Positions 1-8,439 of a DNA stretch of 19,180 bases are shown here, in pieces; the first letter of the stretch is position 1; every line of letters begins with the position of its first letter. The DNA comes from Rhodospirillales bacterium (GTDB taxonomy: Bacteria > Pseudomonadota > Alphaproteobacteria > Acetobacterales > Acetobacteraceae). Made by a program: the position numbers and the translations under genes. Where the stretch lies: assembly GCA_028866335.1 (NCBI GenBank), contig JAGWIL010000012.1, forward strand, positions 1 to 19,180, written 5' to 3'. The notes beneath the pieces are model-generated. The model was not told the DNA's origin, searched no databases, and worked only from the letters and a program-made list of their open reading frames with translations.

Positions 1-962
<962 letters not shown>

Positions 963-1017
963 CTATAGTTGCTGTCGCGAGGTAAACCAGCCACCGCCCA
1001 GGTGCAAGACGCAGCGA

Positions 1018-1953
1018 CTAAGCTGCGGTAAGTTGCAGAGGCTTTTCCAGCATTCCCGCAGTCAAACGATAATTGGCAGTATCTGCAAATACCGCCCGCA
1101 GCAGCCTATTGTTTAATCCGTGGCCAGTGCGGCAACCGATAAACCGACCGGAAATTGGCGCGCCAGCAAGATAAAGGTCGCCGATAACATCCAGCAATTT
1201 ATGCCGAACGAACTCATCGCTATACCGTAAGCCCTCGGGATTCACGATTTTTTCATCATCGACCACGACGGCGTTGGCAAGCGACCCACCAAGGGCGAGA
1301 CCCGCTTCACGTAACGCCTCAACCTCAGCGCGTAAGGTAAACGTACGAGCGCAAGCAATTTCGGATGCGAATTCCTCAGCGGAAAGATGGAAATGGTAAG
1401 CTTGCGCGCCTATCGCCCGAGCCTGGAATTCAATGGAAAGTGCGATATCGAACCCAGATGCGCCGTCCTGATGAGGACGAAGTTCGGCGAAGGCGCCACT
1501 CTGTTCCACTCGTACCGACCGCAAGATTTCAAGTGAAGGCCGAATGCCGCCATGTTCAACAACACCCGCACTTTCGACCAAAAATAGAAATGGCGCTGCT
1601 GAGCCATCAAATATCGGAAGCTCAGGCGCATCCACCTCAACAATCAGATCGTCCACGCCAACCGCCGCCAGAGCAGCCATTAAATGCTCAATGGTGCCGA
1701 TCTTGGCACCACCATAGGAGACTAGAGTGCAAAGGCGGGTTTCAGTTACAAGGTCATGCCGCGCCGGAATATCAATGCCGAGATCGACCCGCCGAAACAC
1801 AATACCTGTATTTGCGCGAGCAGGCTGCAAAGTAATTCGGACGTCAAGCCCGCTATGCAGCCCCCTGCCTACTGCTGAGATAGGCGCCTTGAGCGTTCGG
1901 CGTAATCCAGCATTAAGCTGTAGCGCATAGCTCTTGTCACGCAAAGACGACAT
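1018..1953 (-). CDS. lpxC: UDP-3-O-acyl-N-acetylglucosamine deacetylase LpxC
   Basis: This Zn-dependent deacetylase carries out the committed step of lipid A synthesis, acting on UDP-3-O-acyl-GlcNAc in the cytoplasm. The 311-residue product has the family's usual length of about 300-310. The sequence shows the N-terminal LKAPISAVGRGLHSG (residues 21-35), GTIEHLMAAL with the first Zn-binding His at 90, ARTFTL at 202-207, DEFVRHKLLDVIGDLYL with the second His and the Asp ligand at 251 and 255, and GHGLNNRLLRA with the catalytic His at 278. The start is ATG at 1951-1953, with a modest AGG seven bases upstream. In many alphaproteobacteria lpxC follows ftsZ directly. Here two plus-strand genes separate them, and lpxC has its own upstream promoter region. 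The outer membrane pathway gene thus sits beside, but not inside, the division operon. Confidence 0.97.
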   Translation of the reverse strand: MSSLRDKSYALQLNAGLRRTLKAPISAVGRGLHSGLDVRITLQPARANTGIVFRRVDLGIDIPARHDLVTETRLCTLVSYGGAKIGTIEHLMAALAAVGVDDLIVEVDAPELPIFDGSAAPFLFLVESAGVVEHGGIRPSLEILRSVRVEQSGAFAELRPHQDGASGFDIALSIEFQARAIGAQAYHFHLSAEEFASEIACARTFTLRAEVEALREAGLALGGSLANAVVVDDEKIVNPEGLRYSDEFVRHKLLDVIGDLYLAGAPISGRFIGCRTGHGLNNRLLRAVFADTANYRLTAGMLEKPLQLTAA

Positions 1954-1982
1954 GCAAAACCTGCTTATTCATAACAATGTTA

Positions 1983-2011
1983 ATTTAACCATTGCGGCGC
2001 AGCATCGCCAA
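1983..2011 (-). promoter_or_regulatory. Candidate lpxC promoter (-35 TTGGCG, 17-bp spacer, -10 TTAAAT)
   Basis: On the minus strand TTGGCG (2006-2011) is separated by exactly 17 bp from TTAAAT (1983-1988). The -10 box ends 29 bp upstream of the lpxC ATG, giving a predicted leader of about 20-25 nt. An inverted repeat GTTAA-T-TTAAC (1979-1989) covers the -10 box, and A/T-rich direct repeats lie just upstream of the -35 box. This is pattern matching to the sigma-70 consensus; no start site is known. Confidence 0.4.
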
Positions 2012-2017
2012 TAAATC

Positions 2018-2035
2018 ATTATTTCTGATTATTTC
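2018..2035. repeat. Two direct 8-bp repeats ATTATTTC, 10 bp apart
   Basis: ATTATTTC occurs at 2018-2025 and again at 2028-2035, so the copies are spaced by one helical turn. On the minus strand they read GAAATAAT and lie 7-24 bp upstream of the candidate lpxC -35 box. This position suits either an A/T-rich UP element or a regulator half-site pair. Two short A/T-rich copies could also arise by chance in this A/T-rich spacer. Confidence 0.4.
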
Positions 2036-2069
2036 CGTGCAAGTAATTGATTCCATTGTATTAACTGTT

Positions 2070-2098
2070 TTGACTTTTGATATATCCAGCCTCCAAAT
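2070..2098 (+). promoter_or_regulatory. Weak candidate promoter for the ybjQ-like operon
   Basis: TTGACT at 2070-2075 is a good -35 match (five of six). The hexamer 17 bp downstream, CCAAAT at 2093-2098, matches only three of six -10 positions. The predicted leader would be about 55 nt. It is the best candidate I see upstream of the plus-strand gene at 2161, but the weak -10 makes it uncertain. Confidence 0.2.
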
Positions 2099-2160
2099 CT
2101 GAACACTTGCTGCACACAAACCTCTATGCTCTGCTTATGTAACAACCAGGGACGGATACC

Positions 2161-2481
2161 ATGATCGTCACGACAACAGAAAATGTTGCAGGCTATAAAA
2201 CTCGGCAAACATTGGGGCAGTGCTTTGGTGTTGTGGTCCGAAGTCGCGGCATTGGGGGCAATATGATGGCAGGCCTCCGCTCAATCGTGGGCGGAGAAAT
2301 CAAAGAGTACACCTCGATGCTAGAAGATGCCCGCCGGCACGCAATGGATCGAATGGTCAGTAATGCTGCGATGATGGGGGCCAATGCTATCATTGTGATG
2401 CGCTTTGATTCATCGGAGATAGGCGAAACAATGAGCGAGATTGTCGCTTACGGCACAGCCGTCGTGCTCGAGCCCGCGTGA
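2161..2481 (+). CDS. YbjQ / UPF0145 family protein
   Basis: This 106-residue protein resembles the YbjQ (UPF0145, also called DUF74) family, small cytoplasmic proteins of about 105 residues whose members have been crystallised as ring-like oligomers and whose function is not established. Recognisable family traits are the early hydrophobic strand GVVVRSRGIGGNMMAG, the block SIVGGEIKEYTSMLEDAR (residues 41-58), then an amphipathic helix, and MGANAIIVMRFDSS (72-85) followed by a GTAVVLE strand at the C-terminus. ATG at 2161 has AGGGA at 2148-2152, eight bases upstream. The gene lies five bases before a small membrane protein gene on the same strand, so the two are probably translated together. 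It is divergent from lpxC and convergent with ftsZ. A heavy-metal-binding role is sometimes attached to the family name, but nothing here supports it directly. Confidence 0.9.
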   Translation: MIVTTTENVAGYKTRQTLGQCFGVVVRSRGIGGNMMAGLRSIVGGEIKEYTSMLEDARRHAMDRMVSNAAMMGANAIIVMRFDSSEIGETMSEIVAYGTAVVLEPA

Positions 2482-2486
2482 GTTAA

Positions 2487-2771
2487 ATGTTGCGAGCTAT
2501 TGTTCTCGGCGTTGGAATTCTTCTCTGTGCAGGTGGTTTAATCGGGCTGGTGCTCGGCACGAACGGAGAAACCACAGGACTGTTGATCTTTGGTATTTTG
2601 ATAATAGTAGGTACGCTCTTTGAGCGCCGTTACCATCAAAATCAATCCGGCTCACCGGAGGCAGGCTGGGAACGTACAACGGAAAGCTTCAACGACCCTT
2701 CCAGCGGCGAGCGTATCGAGGTTTGGTTCAATCCGCATAACGGCCAACGGCGTTATGTGGTCCGCAAATAA
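2487..2771 (+). CDS. Small membrane protein with two N-terminal helices and a soluble tail
   Basis: The function is unknown to me. The 94-residue product begins with two hydrophobic stretches (about residues 3-24 and 30-46) joined by a short polar turn (TNGETT). A basic stop (ERRYH) and a soluble tail of about 45 residues follow. The tail carries a pattern of alternating aromatic and turn residues: ESFNDPSSGERIEVWFNP, then NGQRRYV. This reads like a short beta-hairpin module of the type DP.SG..V.VW.NP..G.R.YV, which I believe recurs in small alphaproteobacterial proteins. By the positive-inside rule the tail is probably cytoplasmic (an inference). Translation is likely coupled to the ybjQ-like gene, whose TGA ends five bases before this ATG; I see no independent ribosome binding site of note. 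Codon use looks like that of its neighbours. Confidence 0.75.
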   Translation: MLRAIVLGVGILLCAGGLIGLVLGTNGETTGLLIFGILIIVGTLFERRYHQNQSGSPEAGWERTTESFNDPSSGERIEVWFNPHNGQRRYVVRK

Positions 2772-2775
2772 AAAA

Positions 2776-2794
2776 CCCCAGACAAAATCTGGGG
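2776..2794 (-). terminator. Rho-independent terminator of ftsZ, probably bidirectional
   Basis: A perfect 7-bp stem (CCCCAGA at 2776-2782 with TCTGGGG at 2788-2794) encloses a 5-nt loop. Read on the minus strand it is followed at once by six T residues, then ATTT, a strong intrinsic terminator 25 bp past the ftsZ stop. On the plus strand the hairpin begins just after the stop of the membrane protein gene and is followed by CTTTCGTTT, so it may end that transcript as well, less efficiently. Confidence 0.85.
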
Positions 2795-2795
2795 C

Positions 2796-2814
2796 TTTCG
2801 TTTAAAGAACGAAA
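2796..2814. repeat. Second inverted repeat beside the terminator
   Basis: TTTCGTT (2796-2802) and AACGAAA (2808-2814) form a 7-bp stem with a 5-nt loop, one base away from the terminator hairpin. The ftsZ mRNA would fold this hairpin first, then the GC-rich one. For plus-strand transcripts it lies in the T-rich tail of the main terminator. It may protect the ftsZ mRNA 3' end or aid termination. Confidence 0.5.
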
Positions 2815-2818
2815 CTCT

Positions 2819-4303
2819 CTATTGGTTGCGGCGCAAGAAGGCCGGAATTTCCAACCCAACCTCGTCAACCTGAGTCTGTCGAACAGCGGCCCTAGGGGCA
2901 TCCGAAGCTTCATCAACACGCATTGCAGGCTCGTGGCGGGGCTGCTGCTGCGGTGTCGGCGTTGGCGACTTATGTCCGCCAAAACCAAATACTGATTTAA
3001 AAATGCTCCCTGTTTTTTGGGGCTCAGGCGCACGCACCGGCGTAGCGGACGGTGCCATTGCCACCGTGCGTATTGAGGCAACTGGGCGCAGCGTTGCAGG
3101 TGCATCAGCTAAACCCGCGTGATCCACAACAAAAGGAGTCGCCTCGTGGCCACGCTCAACGAAGGCTTTGGAAATCAATGGAGTCGAAGGAGGTTCCGGC
3201 ACATAGCCGGCGGGACGAGCGCTTCCGGTAGCGGCAGCTTGATGTTGCGCATTCTGGGTTGCGACCGCATTCACAATATGGCTGCTTTCGACACCGCCAT
3301 TTACCACTTTCAAATTGGGCATGGAAAGGGGCATCGAATCGATGCCGGTTGCCACCACAGAGACGCGGATACGCCCGGACATCGTTTCATCCAGCGACAT
3401 ACCGAACATGATATTCGCGTCTGTATCTACCTCTTCGCTCACGCGATTGGCCGCCTGGTCAATCTCGAACAGCGTTACATCAGAGCCGCCAGTAATGTTG
3501 ATCAGTAGGCCGCGGGCCCCCTTCATATTGGTGTCTTCTAGAAGCGGGTTGCTGATTGCGGCTTCGGCGGCGCGGATGGCGCGATCCTCGCCCTCGGCTT
3601 CGCCGGTGCCCATCATCGCCTTGCCCATTTCGCGCATCACGGAGCGCACGTCCGCGAAGTCAAGGTTCACGATGCCGGGCATCACCATTAGGTCGGTCAC
3701 GCCGCGTACGCCCATATAGAGCACGTTGTCAGCCATCTCGAACGCTTCTTTCCAACCAGTACGCTCATTAGCGACTTTGAAAAGATTTTGGTTCGGAATT
3801 ACAATAAGTGTATCGACATAGGCCTGCATCTCGATGATGCCTTCCTCGGCCGCGCGCATACGGCGCTTTCCTTCAAACGCGAACGGCTTGGTAACAACGC
3901 CGACGGTAAGGATATCTCGTTCGCGCGCCATGCGCGCAATAACCGGGGCCGCACCCGTGCCCGTACCACCGCCCATGCCAGCCGTGATGAACACCATATG
4001 AGTGTTCTCGAGATGACGTGCGAGATCATCAGCGGCTTCGTCGGCGGAGAGTTTTCCAACGTCGGGCCGACCACCCGCGCCATTGCCCTGTGTGAGATGC
4101 GGTCCAAGCTGGATGCGCTTTTCTGCCAACGAGCGCTGCAACTGCTGCGCATCCGTGTTTGCAACCACGAATTCCACGCCAGGGAGATTCATCTGGATCA
4201 TGTTATTCACGGCATTGCACCCACCGCCGCCGACGCCGAACACGGTAATGCGAGGCGTGAAATCGGTATGCGTGGGCTTATCGACAGATAAATGCAAAAC
4301 CAT
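2819..4303 (-). CDS. ftsZ: Cell division GTPase FtsZ
   Basis: FtsZ is the tubulin-like GTPase that polymerises at midcell and recruits the divisome. The 494-residue product has the GTP-binding loop [13 protein letters not shown] (23-35), the tubulin signature GGGTGTG (111-117), and the catalytic T7 loop NLDFADV (213-219), whose Asp residues activate hydrolysis in the next subunit. The globular core ends near residue 320. A low-complexity Pro/Ala/Gln linker of about 160 residues follows, then the conserved C-terminal peptide [11 protein letters not shown] (484-494), which in this family binds FtsA and other partners. The linker is long compared with E. coli, as is common in alphaproteobacteria. 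ATG at 4301-4303 has AAGGAG at 4314-4319. It lies 50 bp after ftsA, with its own candidate promoter, and ends at a hairpin terminator. Confidence 0.99.
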   Translation of the reverse strand: MVLHLSVDKPTHTDFTPRITVFGVGGGGCNAVNNMIQMNLPGVEFVVANTDAQQLQRSLAEKRIQLGPHLTQGNGAGGRPDVGKLSADEAADDLARHLENTHMVFITAGMGGGTGTGAAPVIARMARERDILTVGVVTKPFAFEGKRRMRAAEEGIIEMQAYVDTLIVIPNQNLFKVANERTGWKEAFEMADNVLYMGVRGVTDLMVMPGIVNLDFADVRSVMREMGKAMMGTGEAEGEDRAIRAAEAAISNPLLEDTNMKGARGLLINITGGSDVTLFEIDQAANRVSEEVDTDANIMFGMSLDETMSGRIRVSVVATGIDSMPLSMPNLKVVNGGVESSHIVNAVATQNAQHQAAATGSARPAGYVPEPPSTPLISKAFVERGHEATPFVVDHAGLADAPATLRPVASIRTVAMAPSATPVRAPEPQKTGSIFKSVFGFGGHKSPTPTPQQQPRHEPAMRVDEASDAPRAAVRQTQVDEVGLEIPAFLRRNQ

Positions 4304-4313
4304 GAGCTTCTCT

Positions 4314-4319
4314 CTCCTT
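4314..4319 (-). promoter_or_regulatory. Ribosome binding site of ftsZ
   Basis: AAGGAG on the minus strand lies ten bases upstream of the ftsZ ATG. It supports that start and is one of the strongest Shine-Dalgarno matches in the cluster, consistent with the high FtsZ level needed for ring assembly. Confidence 0.7.
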
Positions 4320-4329
4320 AAACAGCATC

Positions 4330-4376
4330 GGTAAAGAACGCGCCGTTTTCATGTCAAACACGATTTTTTAAAAAAT
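4330..4376 (-). promoter_or_regulatory. Candidate ftsZ-specific promoter with A/T tract
   Basis: On the minus strand a perfect -35 hexamer TTGACA (4352-4357) overlaps the ftsA stop codon. The best downstream -10 is TTTACC (4330-4335), 16 bp away and matching only three of six positions. Immediately upstream of the -35 box is a perfect 14-bp A/T palindrome (4363-4376, six T then six A at its core), placed like an UP element. The predicted leader would be about 20 nt and would contain the ftsZ ribosome binding site. The weak -10 keeps this tentative. Confidence 0.35.
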
Positions 4377-5664
4377 TGACGAAGCCGCTAAACCACCCCT
4401 GGCTGCGCTCTGCTTCGAAGTTGATATCCTGCATCCGCTGGCCATCACCGGTAGCGAATGCAAGCAAGCCGACAAGTGTGGCAAAATTTGGCGCCCCTGC
4501 CGCATCGGCCAAGCCGATAACACTTGCCGGGTGACCCTGGCGCACCGGGCGCTCAAGAATCTGGGATGCCAAGTCACGTACCCCGCCCAATTGCGAAGCG
4601 CCCCCAGTGAGAACTACGCGGCCGTTACCCGCCCGGCCAAGCCCTGCTGTCTCCAGCCGATCTTTGACCATCTCAAAAATTTCTTCGATTCGAGGCTTAA
4701 TACAGGAGATAAGATGCGAACGCGGCACCTGTGCGATTTGGTGTTCCGCTTCACCGACCGATGGAACGGGCAACAATTCTTTTGCGTCATCCGGCGAAGA
4801 ATGGCAGCTCCCGTACAATGCCTTCAGCCGTTCAGCATGAGCCAGCGGCGTGGAGAGCCCCATGGCGATATCCGCCGTGACATGATTGCCACCAACAGGG
4901 AGCTGAGAAGTGTGTAAAACCTGACCTTCGTAAAAGACCGCCATCGTGGTGGTACCACCACCCATATCGATTACCGTAACCCCCAGTTCGCGCTCATCCC
5001 GCACCAAAGCAGCAAGCCCCGCCGCATATGGAGCCGAGACCAACGCCGCAATATCCAATTCACACCGGGACAAGCATGCAGCCAATGTTCGAAGTGCCGT
5101 GCTACTTGCATCCACAACATGTAACTGCGCTGTCAATGTATCACAAAACAATCCCCGCGGATCCGTTACACCGGGCGTTTCGTCGGCAGAAAAGCTAAGT
5201 GGTAAGGCGTGAATTGTAACGCGCCCTTCAGTCGTGGCACGCATCCGCGCCTCACGTACCACTCGGCGAATGTCGTCAGTATTCACAGCGCGGCCATCCA
5301 CAGGCCACTGGACATTGAACAGTCGTGATTCCGGCTGCCCACATGAAAGATTTACATACACCGATTTCAGCCGCATATCCGCCATGTCTTCGGCCGCACC
5401 AACCGCGGCGCGAATGGCGCGCTCTGCCTCATCAAGATCAACAATACCGCCAGATTTAATTCCCCGGCTTTTTTGCCAACCAAATCCCAGTGCGCGTAAG
5501 CGTCCATCTGCTTCTGCTCGACCGATCAAACAGGCGATCTTTGTGGACCCAATATCCAACACCCCAAATGGGCCGGACTTTACAGCGCGGTTTCGCAGCG
5601 CTTCTTCGGACGGTGGCTTAACCCCTCCATCCAAGATGGAGGAGCGACGCATCATATTGTTCAT
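4354..5664 (-). CDS. ftsA: Cell division protein FtsA
   Basis: FtsA is the actin-like ATPase that tethers FtsZ filaments to the inner membrane and signals to later divisome proteins. The 436-residue product has the phosphate-1 motif GVLDIGSTKIACLIG (34-48), the phosphate-2 motif VIDMGGGTTTMAVF (231-244) and the adenosine motif VVLTGGASQLGGV (350-362). The 1C subdomain lies between about residues 100 and 185. The C-terminal amphipathic helix WFSGFVNFLKNRV (424-436) is the expected membrane-targeting sequence. A polar lead of about 30 residues precedes the actin fold, a feature seen in alphaproteobacterial FtsA. ATG at 5662-5664 overlaps the ftsQ stop by four bases and has AGGAGG at 5669-5674, only four bases upstream. 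The second and third in-frame Met codons (residues 4 and 5) are possible alternatives. Confidence 0.98.
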   Translation of the reverse strand: MNNMMRRSSILDGGVKPPSEEALRNRAVKSGPFGVLDIGSTKIACLIGRAEADGRLRALGFGWQKSRGIKSGGIVDLDEAERAIRAAVGAAEDMADMRLKSVYVNLSCGQPESRLFNVQWPVDGRAVNTDDIRRVVREARMRATTEGRVTIHALPLSFSADETPGVTDPRGLFCDTLTAQLHVVDASSTALRTLAACLSRCELDIAALVSAPYAAGLAALVRDERELGVTVIDMGGGTTTMAVFYEGQVLHTSQLPVGGNHVTADIAMGLSTPLAHAERLKALYGSCHSSPDDAKELLPVPSVGEAEHQIAQVPRSHLISCIKPRIEEIFEMVKDRLETAGLGRAGNGRVVLTGGASQLGGVRDLASQILERPVRQGHPASVIGLADAAGAPNFATLVGLLAFATGDGQRMQDINFEAERSQGWFSGFVNFLKNRV

Positions 5665-6659
5665 TGTCCCTCCTGCTGTATGCCCGGCTTTTTCTTCAAG
5701 TTTGGTGCCGCAGTTACGTATGGCCGTACGACTAACCGCCCTTCCTGGCGAAGATCAATCGACTCAACCGAACGATCCAATAATTGCATGGAATTTTGCA
5801 GTGAAGCTAATTGTGCAAGCGCACCAAGCTCATTCTCTGTTGGCAACTTCACCACTGTCCGGTTTTTTAAAATTAAATTCCAGCGCAATCCATCTATACG
5901 CTCAGCAGCGACCACATGGGACAGCACTTGGGATTCAGACTTTAATTCAGGAAGAAAAATGCTCGCCTGCTCTGGCGCGTCTGCTCCAGACAAAAGTAAC
6001 AACGAAGGCTCGCGCCGCTTTGCCGCCGCAGCATCCTGATCGGCAATTACATTGCCATTTTTGTCAATAAGTTCAAACGCAACGTGGCCGTTCTTGATCG
6101 TTTGCCAGATCGCATATACATCACGCTCAGTTACATTAACCGCCAATGTACCTGGAAGTATCCGCTCCACCGTGACGGATTGCACGGGCCCAAGCGCCTG
6201 TACGCGCTGCTGTATTCCACTAAGCGAAAACCCAAAAGTCGGCTCACCATCCCGAACCCCTATTGCATCAGCGAGCGCGGCAGCATCCGTTGTTGCTGCT
6301 CCGTTAACCTTAATATCGGTGATGCGGAAACCGATACTGGCAAGCGCATTTGCCAGTAACCCAGGGTGCATAGGAGCTGTCGATATTTCAGGACTCGTCG
6401 TTGCCGTTGCCAGTGCGGGTTGGGATACGTGAGATGAGCTTGGTAGACTGCGAACTAACTCAGCCCCCACCACTAAAACAGCACCAACGCCAAATATCCA
6501 TAGTCCTGGCCTCAGGCTTCTTTTTATTCGCCGGAAAAGTAACGCGCGTTGCGTAAGCCTGTCCTGAGGTGGGGCAGGTTTACGGTTACGTTGGTTTCGT
6601 GACATCGGCGGGCGTGCCGACGCAGCCGCCTGGCGCTCTAATGCTTCTACACGCGGCAT
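5661..6659 (-). CDS. ftsQ: Cell division protein FtsQ
   Basis: FtsQ is a bitopic inner-membrane protein that links the early cytoplasmic divisome to the periplasmic FtsB-FtsL-FtsW-FtsI complex. From the ATG at 6657-6659 it has 332 residues. There is a basic Arg/Pro-rich cytoplasmic tail (1-50) and one membrane helix (about 53-71, [17 protein letters not shown]). A flexible Ser/Thr/Ala linker follows, then a POTRA domain (about 110-180, [20 protein letters not shown] onward) and the C-terminal FtsQ beta domain (to about 315). A longer reading from a TTG at 6686 would overlap ddl by 40 bases and adds only nine residues. The chosen ATG overlaps ddl by 13. A third option is ATG at 6605. No strong ribosome binding site settles the choice, so expression is probably coupled to ddl translation. 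Confidence 0.93.
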   Translation of the reverse strand: MPRVEALERQAAASARPPMSRNQRNRKPAPPQDRLTQRALLFRRIKRSLRPGLWIFGVGAVLVVGAELVRSLPSSSHVSQPALATATTSPEISTAPMHPGLLANALASIGFRITDIKVNGAATTDAAALADAIGVRDGEPTFGFSLSGIQQRVQALGPVQSVTVERILPGTLAVNVTERDVYAIWQTIKNGHVAFELIDKNGNVIADQDAAAAKRREPSLLLLSGADAPEQASIFLPELKSESQVLSHVVAAERIDGLRWNLILKNRTVVKLPTENELGALAQLASLQNSMQLLDRSVESIDLRQEGRLVVRPYVTAAPNLKKKPGIQQEGQ

Positions 6660-7549
6660 GTGGCCATCTCTACCATCCAGGCGCAAAGTGTCGGAAAATC
6701 CATACCTTCATATGCTGCTTGTTCAGGCAGGAGCGAGGTTGCCGTCATCCCAGGCTGGGTATTAACCTCCAGCAGAATAAGCCGGCCTTCATCTTCATCA
6801 TAGCGCAGATCAGCGCGTGATGCGCCACGGCACCCTAATGCTTTATGTGCCGCCACCGCTATCTCTTTGGCAGCCTTCGCAATGTCATCTGGAATTTCGG
6901 CAGGCAAGACGTGGCGTGAACCACCCGCAGCATATTTTGCGTGATAGTCATAAAATTTTTCGGTTGAAATAATTTCAGTCACCGTCAGCGCTTGGTTATC
7001 CAACACGCCAACAGTTAGCTCACGGCCGGGAATATATTGCTCAACCATGGCTGTACCATATTGCCAGTTGCTTGCAATCTCGGCGCGATGGTTATCGCCT
7101 TCCCTAACTATGAAGACGCCAACAGATGAGCCTTCATTCACGGGCTTTACTACATAAGGGCGCGGTAAAGGATCGTGTTCCGCAAGTTCTGCGGTGTCGA
7201 CAATTTTATGGGGTGCTATTGGAAGGCCCGCGGCGGCAAATAAGGCCTTTGCTGCCACCTTATCCATTGCCAAGGCGGAGGCTCGAACGCCAGAATGTGT
7301 ATAGGGCAGGCCAATATAATCCAAAACTCCTTGGATTGTACCATCTTCCCCAAAACGGCCGTGGAGTGCATTGAACACGGCATCTGGCCGAGGAGTTAAC
7401 GCCGTTAGAAGCGCTGCTAAATCCGCCGTAACGATAATCGACGTTACCTCGTAACCCGCTTTTTTCAACGCCTCACTTACTTGAGCCCCTGAATTAAGCG
7501 AGACTTCACGCTCGGACGAGATGCCGCCCATTAATACCGCTACGCGCAT
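6647..7549 (-). CDS. ddl: D-alanine--D-alanine ligase
   Basis: This ATP-grasp ligase makes the D-Ala-D-Ala dipeptide that MurF adds to the UDP-MurNAc-tripeptide. The 300-residue product matches the DdlB length class and shows [16 protein letters not shown] (6-21), [14 protein letters not shown] (61-74), the ATP-binding [11 protein letters not shown] (135-145), [12 protein letters not shown] (172-183), and the C-terminal metal and phosphate site [18 protein letters not shown] (261-278). The ATG at 7547-7549 shares one base with the murB stop (TAATG). The spacing suggests termination-reinitiation, as no ribosome binding site is evident. Placing ddl between murB and ftsQ is the classical dcw order. 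Confidence 0.98.
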   Translation of the reverse strand: MRVAVLMGGISSEREVSLNSGAQVSEALKKAGYEVTSIIVTADLAALLTALTPRPDAVFNALHGRFGEDGTIQGVLDYIGLPYTHSGVRASALAMDKVAAKALFAAAGLPIAPHKIVDTAELAEHDPLPRPYVVKPVNEGSSVGVFIVREGDNHRAEIASNWQYGTAMVEQYIPGRELTVGVLDNQALTVTEIISTEKFYDYHAKYAAGGSRHVLPAEIPDDIAKAAKEIAVAAHKALGCRGASRADLRYDEDEGRLILLEVNTQPGMTATSLLPEQAAYEGMDFPTLCAWMVEMATCRV

Positions 7550-8439
7550 TATGCGGGCACTCCTATCCGTTTAATCTCCCACCGCAACAACACACCCGAT
7601 TTTTGCTTTACCTGCCGCCTCACCTCCTCGCCAAGGCCTTCCAGGTCGGCCGCGGTTGCTCCGCCGAGATTCAATAGAAAATTGCAATGCAAATCTGAAA
7701 CCTGTGCTTGACCCACACGCAATCCTCTGCAGCCAGCATCATCAACCAGCTTCCACGCCTTTTGTCCTTCCGGGTTCGCGAATGTAGAGCCGCCGGTGCG
7801 CGCCCTGACTGGCTGAGAAGCTTCCCGCTTAATCTTGATTTCAGCCATTTTCGCGGCGATCAAGGTAGGGTCGCCTGGGCGAGCACGTAAACGTACACTC
7901 ACCACCACTGTATCGGAGGCCAGGTTTGAATGCCGATATGAAAGCCCCAACTCTTGAACAGAGAGGCGTTTCAATTCACCGTTGCGCGTTACGATATCCA
8001 CCCAATCCAGTACGCCAGCCATATCTCCTTCATACGCACCTGCGTTCATGGCCACAGCACCACCGATTGTACCTGGAATTCCCGAAAGAAACTCCAACCC
8101 GGTCAACCCTGCTGCTGCTGCGTGTTCTGAAACCGTAACATCGAGCGCAGCCGCACCTGCTATAATCCCGTCTGCTTCAACTTCAACCGCACCAAAACCG
8201 CGCGCAAGTTTAACAACAACACCATTAACCCCGCCGTCACGGATAATAAGATTTGAGGCGGCGCCAATTATCATTACAGGTACTTCGAGGGGCAACTGTC
8301 GCAAAAAATCGCAAAGATCCTCTATGTCCGCAGGGCGAAGCATGAACTCCGCCGGGCCGCCAACTCGAAACCACGTCATTGGCGCAAGTGGTTCGCGTTC
8401 CTTCAACCGCCCACGCGTAGATGGAATTTCGCTTATCAT
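7549..8439 (-). CDS. murB: UDP-N-acetylenolpyruvoylglucosamine reductase
   Basis: This FAD enzyme reduces UDP-GlcNAc-enolpyruvate to UDP-MurNAc with NADPH, the second committed step of wall synthesis. The 296-residue product shows [11 protein letters not shown] (22-32), the FAD-binding [13 protein letters not shown] (58-70), [20 protein letters not shown] (119-138), the SYRHS motif (167-171), and TGGSTFANP (215-223), whose Ser is the proton donor in the family. A C-terminal Glu in WEIKRIG is the likely second catalytic residue. The length and motif spacing fit the shorter type II form. I place the start at the ATG at 8437-8439, giving a TGATG overlap with the murC stop. A TTG codon one position earlier (8440-8442) is also in frame but less likely. 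Confidence 0.97.
   Translation of the reverse strand: MISEIPSTRGRLKEREPLAPMTWFRVGGPAEFMLRPADIEDLCDFLRQLPLEVPVMIIGAASNLIIRDGGVNGVVVKLARGFGAVEVEADGIIAGAAALDVTVSEHAAAAGLTGLEFLSGIPGTIGGAVAMNAGAYEGDMAGVLDWVDIVTRNGELKRLSVQELGLSYRHSNLASDTVVVSVRLRARPGDPTLIAAKMAEIKIKREASQPVRARTGGSTFANPEGQKAWKLVDDAGCRGLRVGQAQVSDLHCNFLLNLGGATAADLEGLGEEVRRQVKQKSGVLLRWEIKRIGVPA

Noticed and set aside
1979..1989. TTAA-T-TTAA as a CtrA binding site
   Set aside because: The CtrA box is TTAA-N7-TTAA. Here the spacing is one base, so it does not match.
2049..2053. GATTC (GANTC) as a CcrM cell-cycle methylation signal
   Set aside because: A single copy in 207 bp is expected by chance, and nothing in the window shows that this organism uses CcrM.
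2728..3105. A 125-codon minus-strand frame over the ftsZ 3' end and the terminator
   Set aside because: It runs through the ftsZ terminator and overlaps ftsZ in another frame. Its composition (Arg/Leu/Pro-rich) is that of a shadow frame.
3315..4291. Several plus-strand open frames of 130-170 codons opposite ftsZ
   Set aside because: ftsZ is unambiguous on the minus strand over the same bases. The antisense frames are His/Arg/Ser-rich with no recognisable domain or ribosome binding site.
5234..6070. A 278-codon plus-strand open frame opposite ftsA and ftsQ
   Set aside because: It lies wholly antisense to two clear division genes across their junction, has a Ser/Arg/Pro-rich composition typical of a shadow frame, and shows no family motif.
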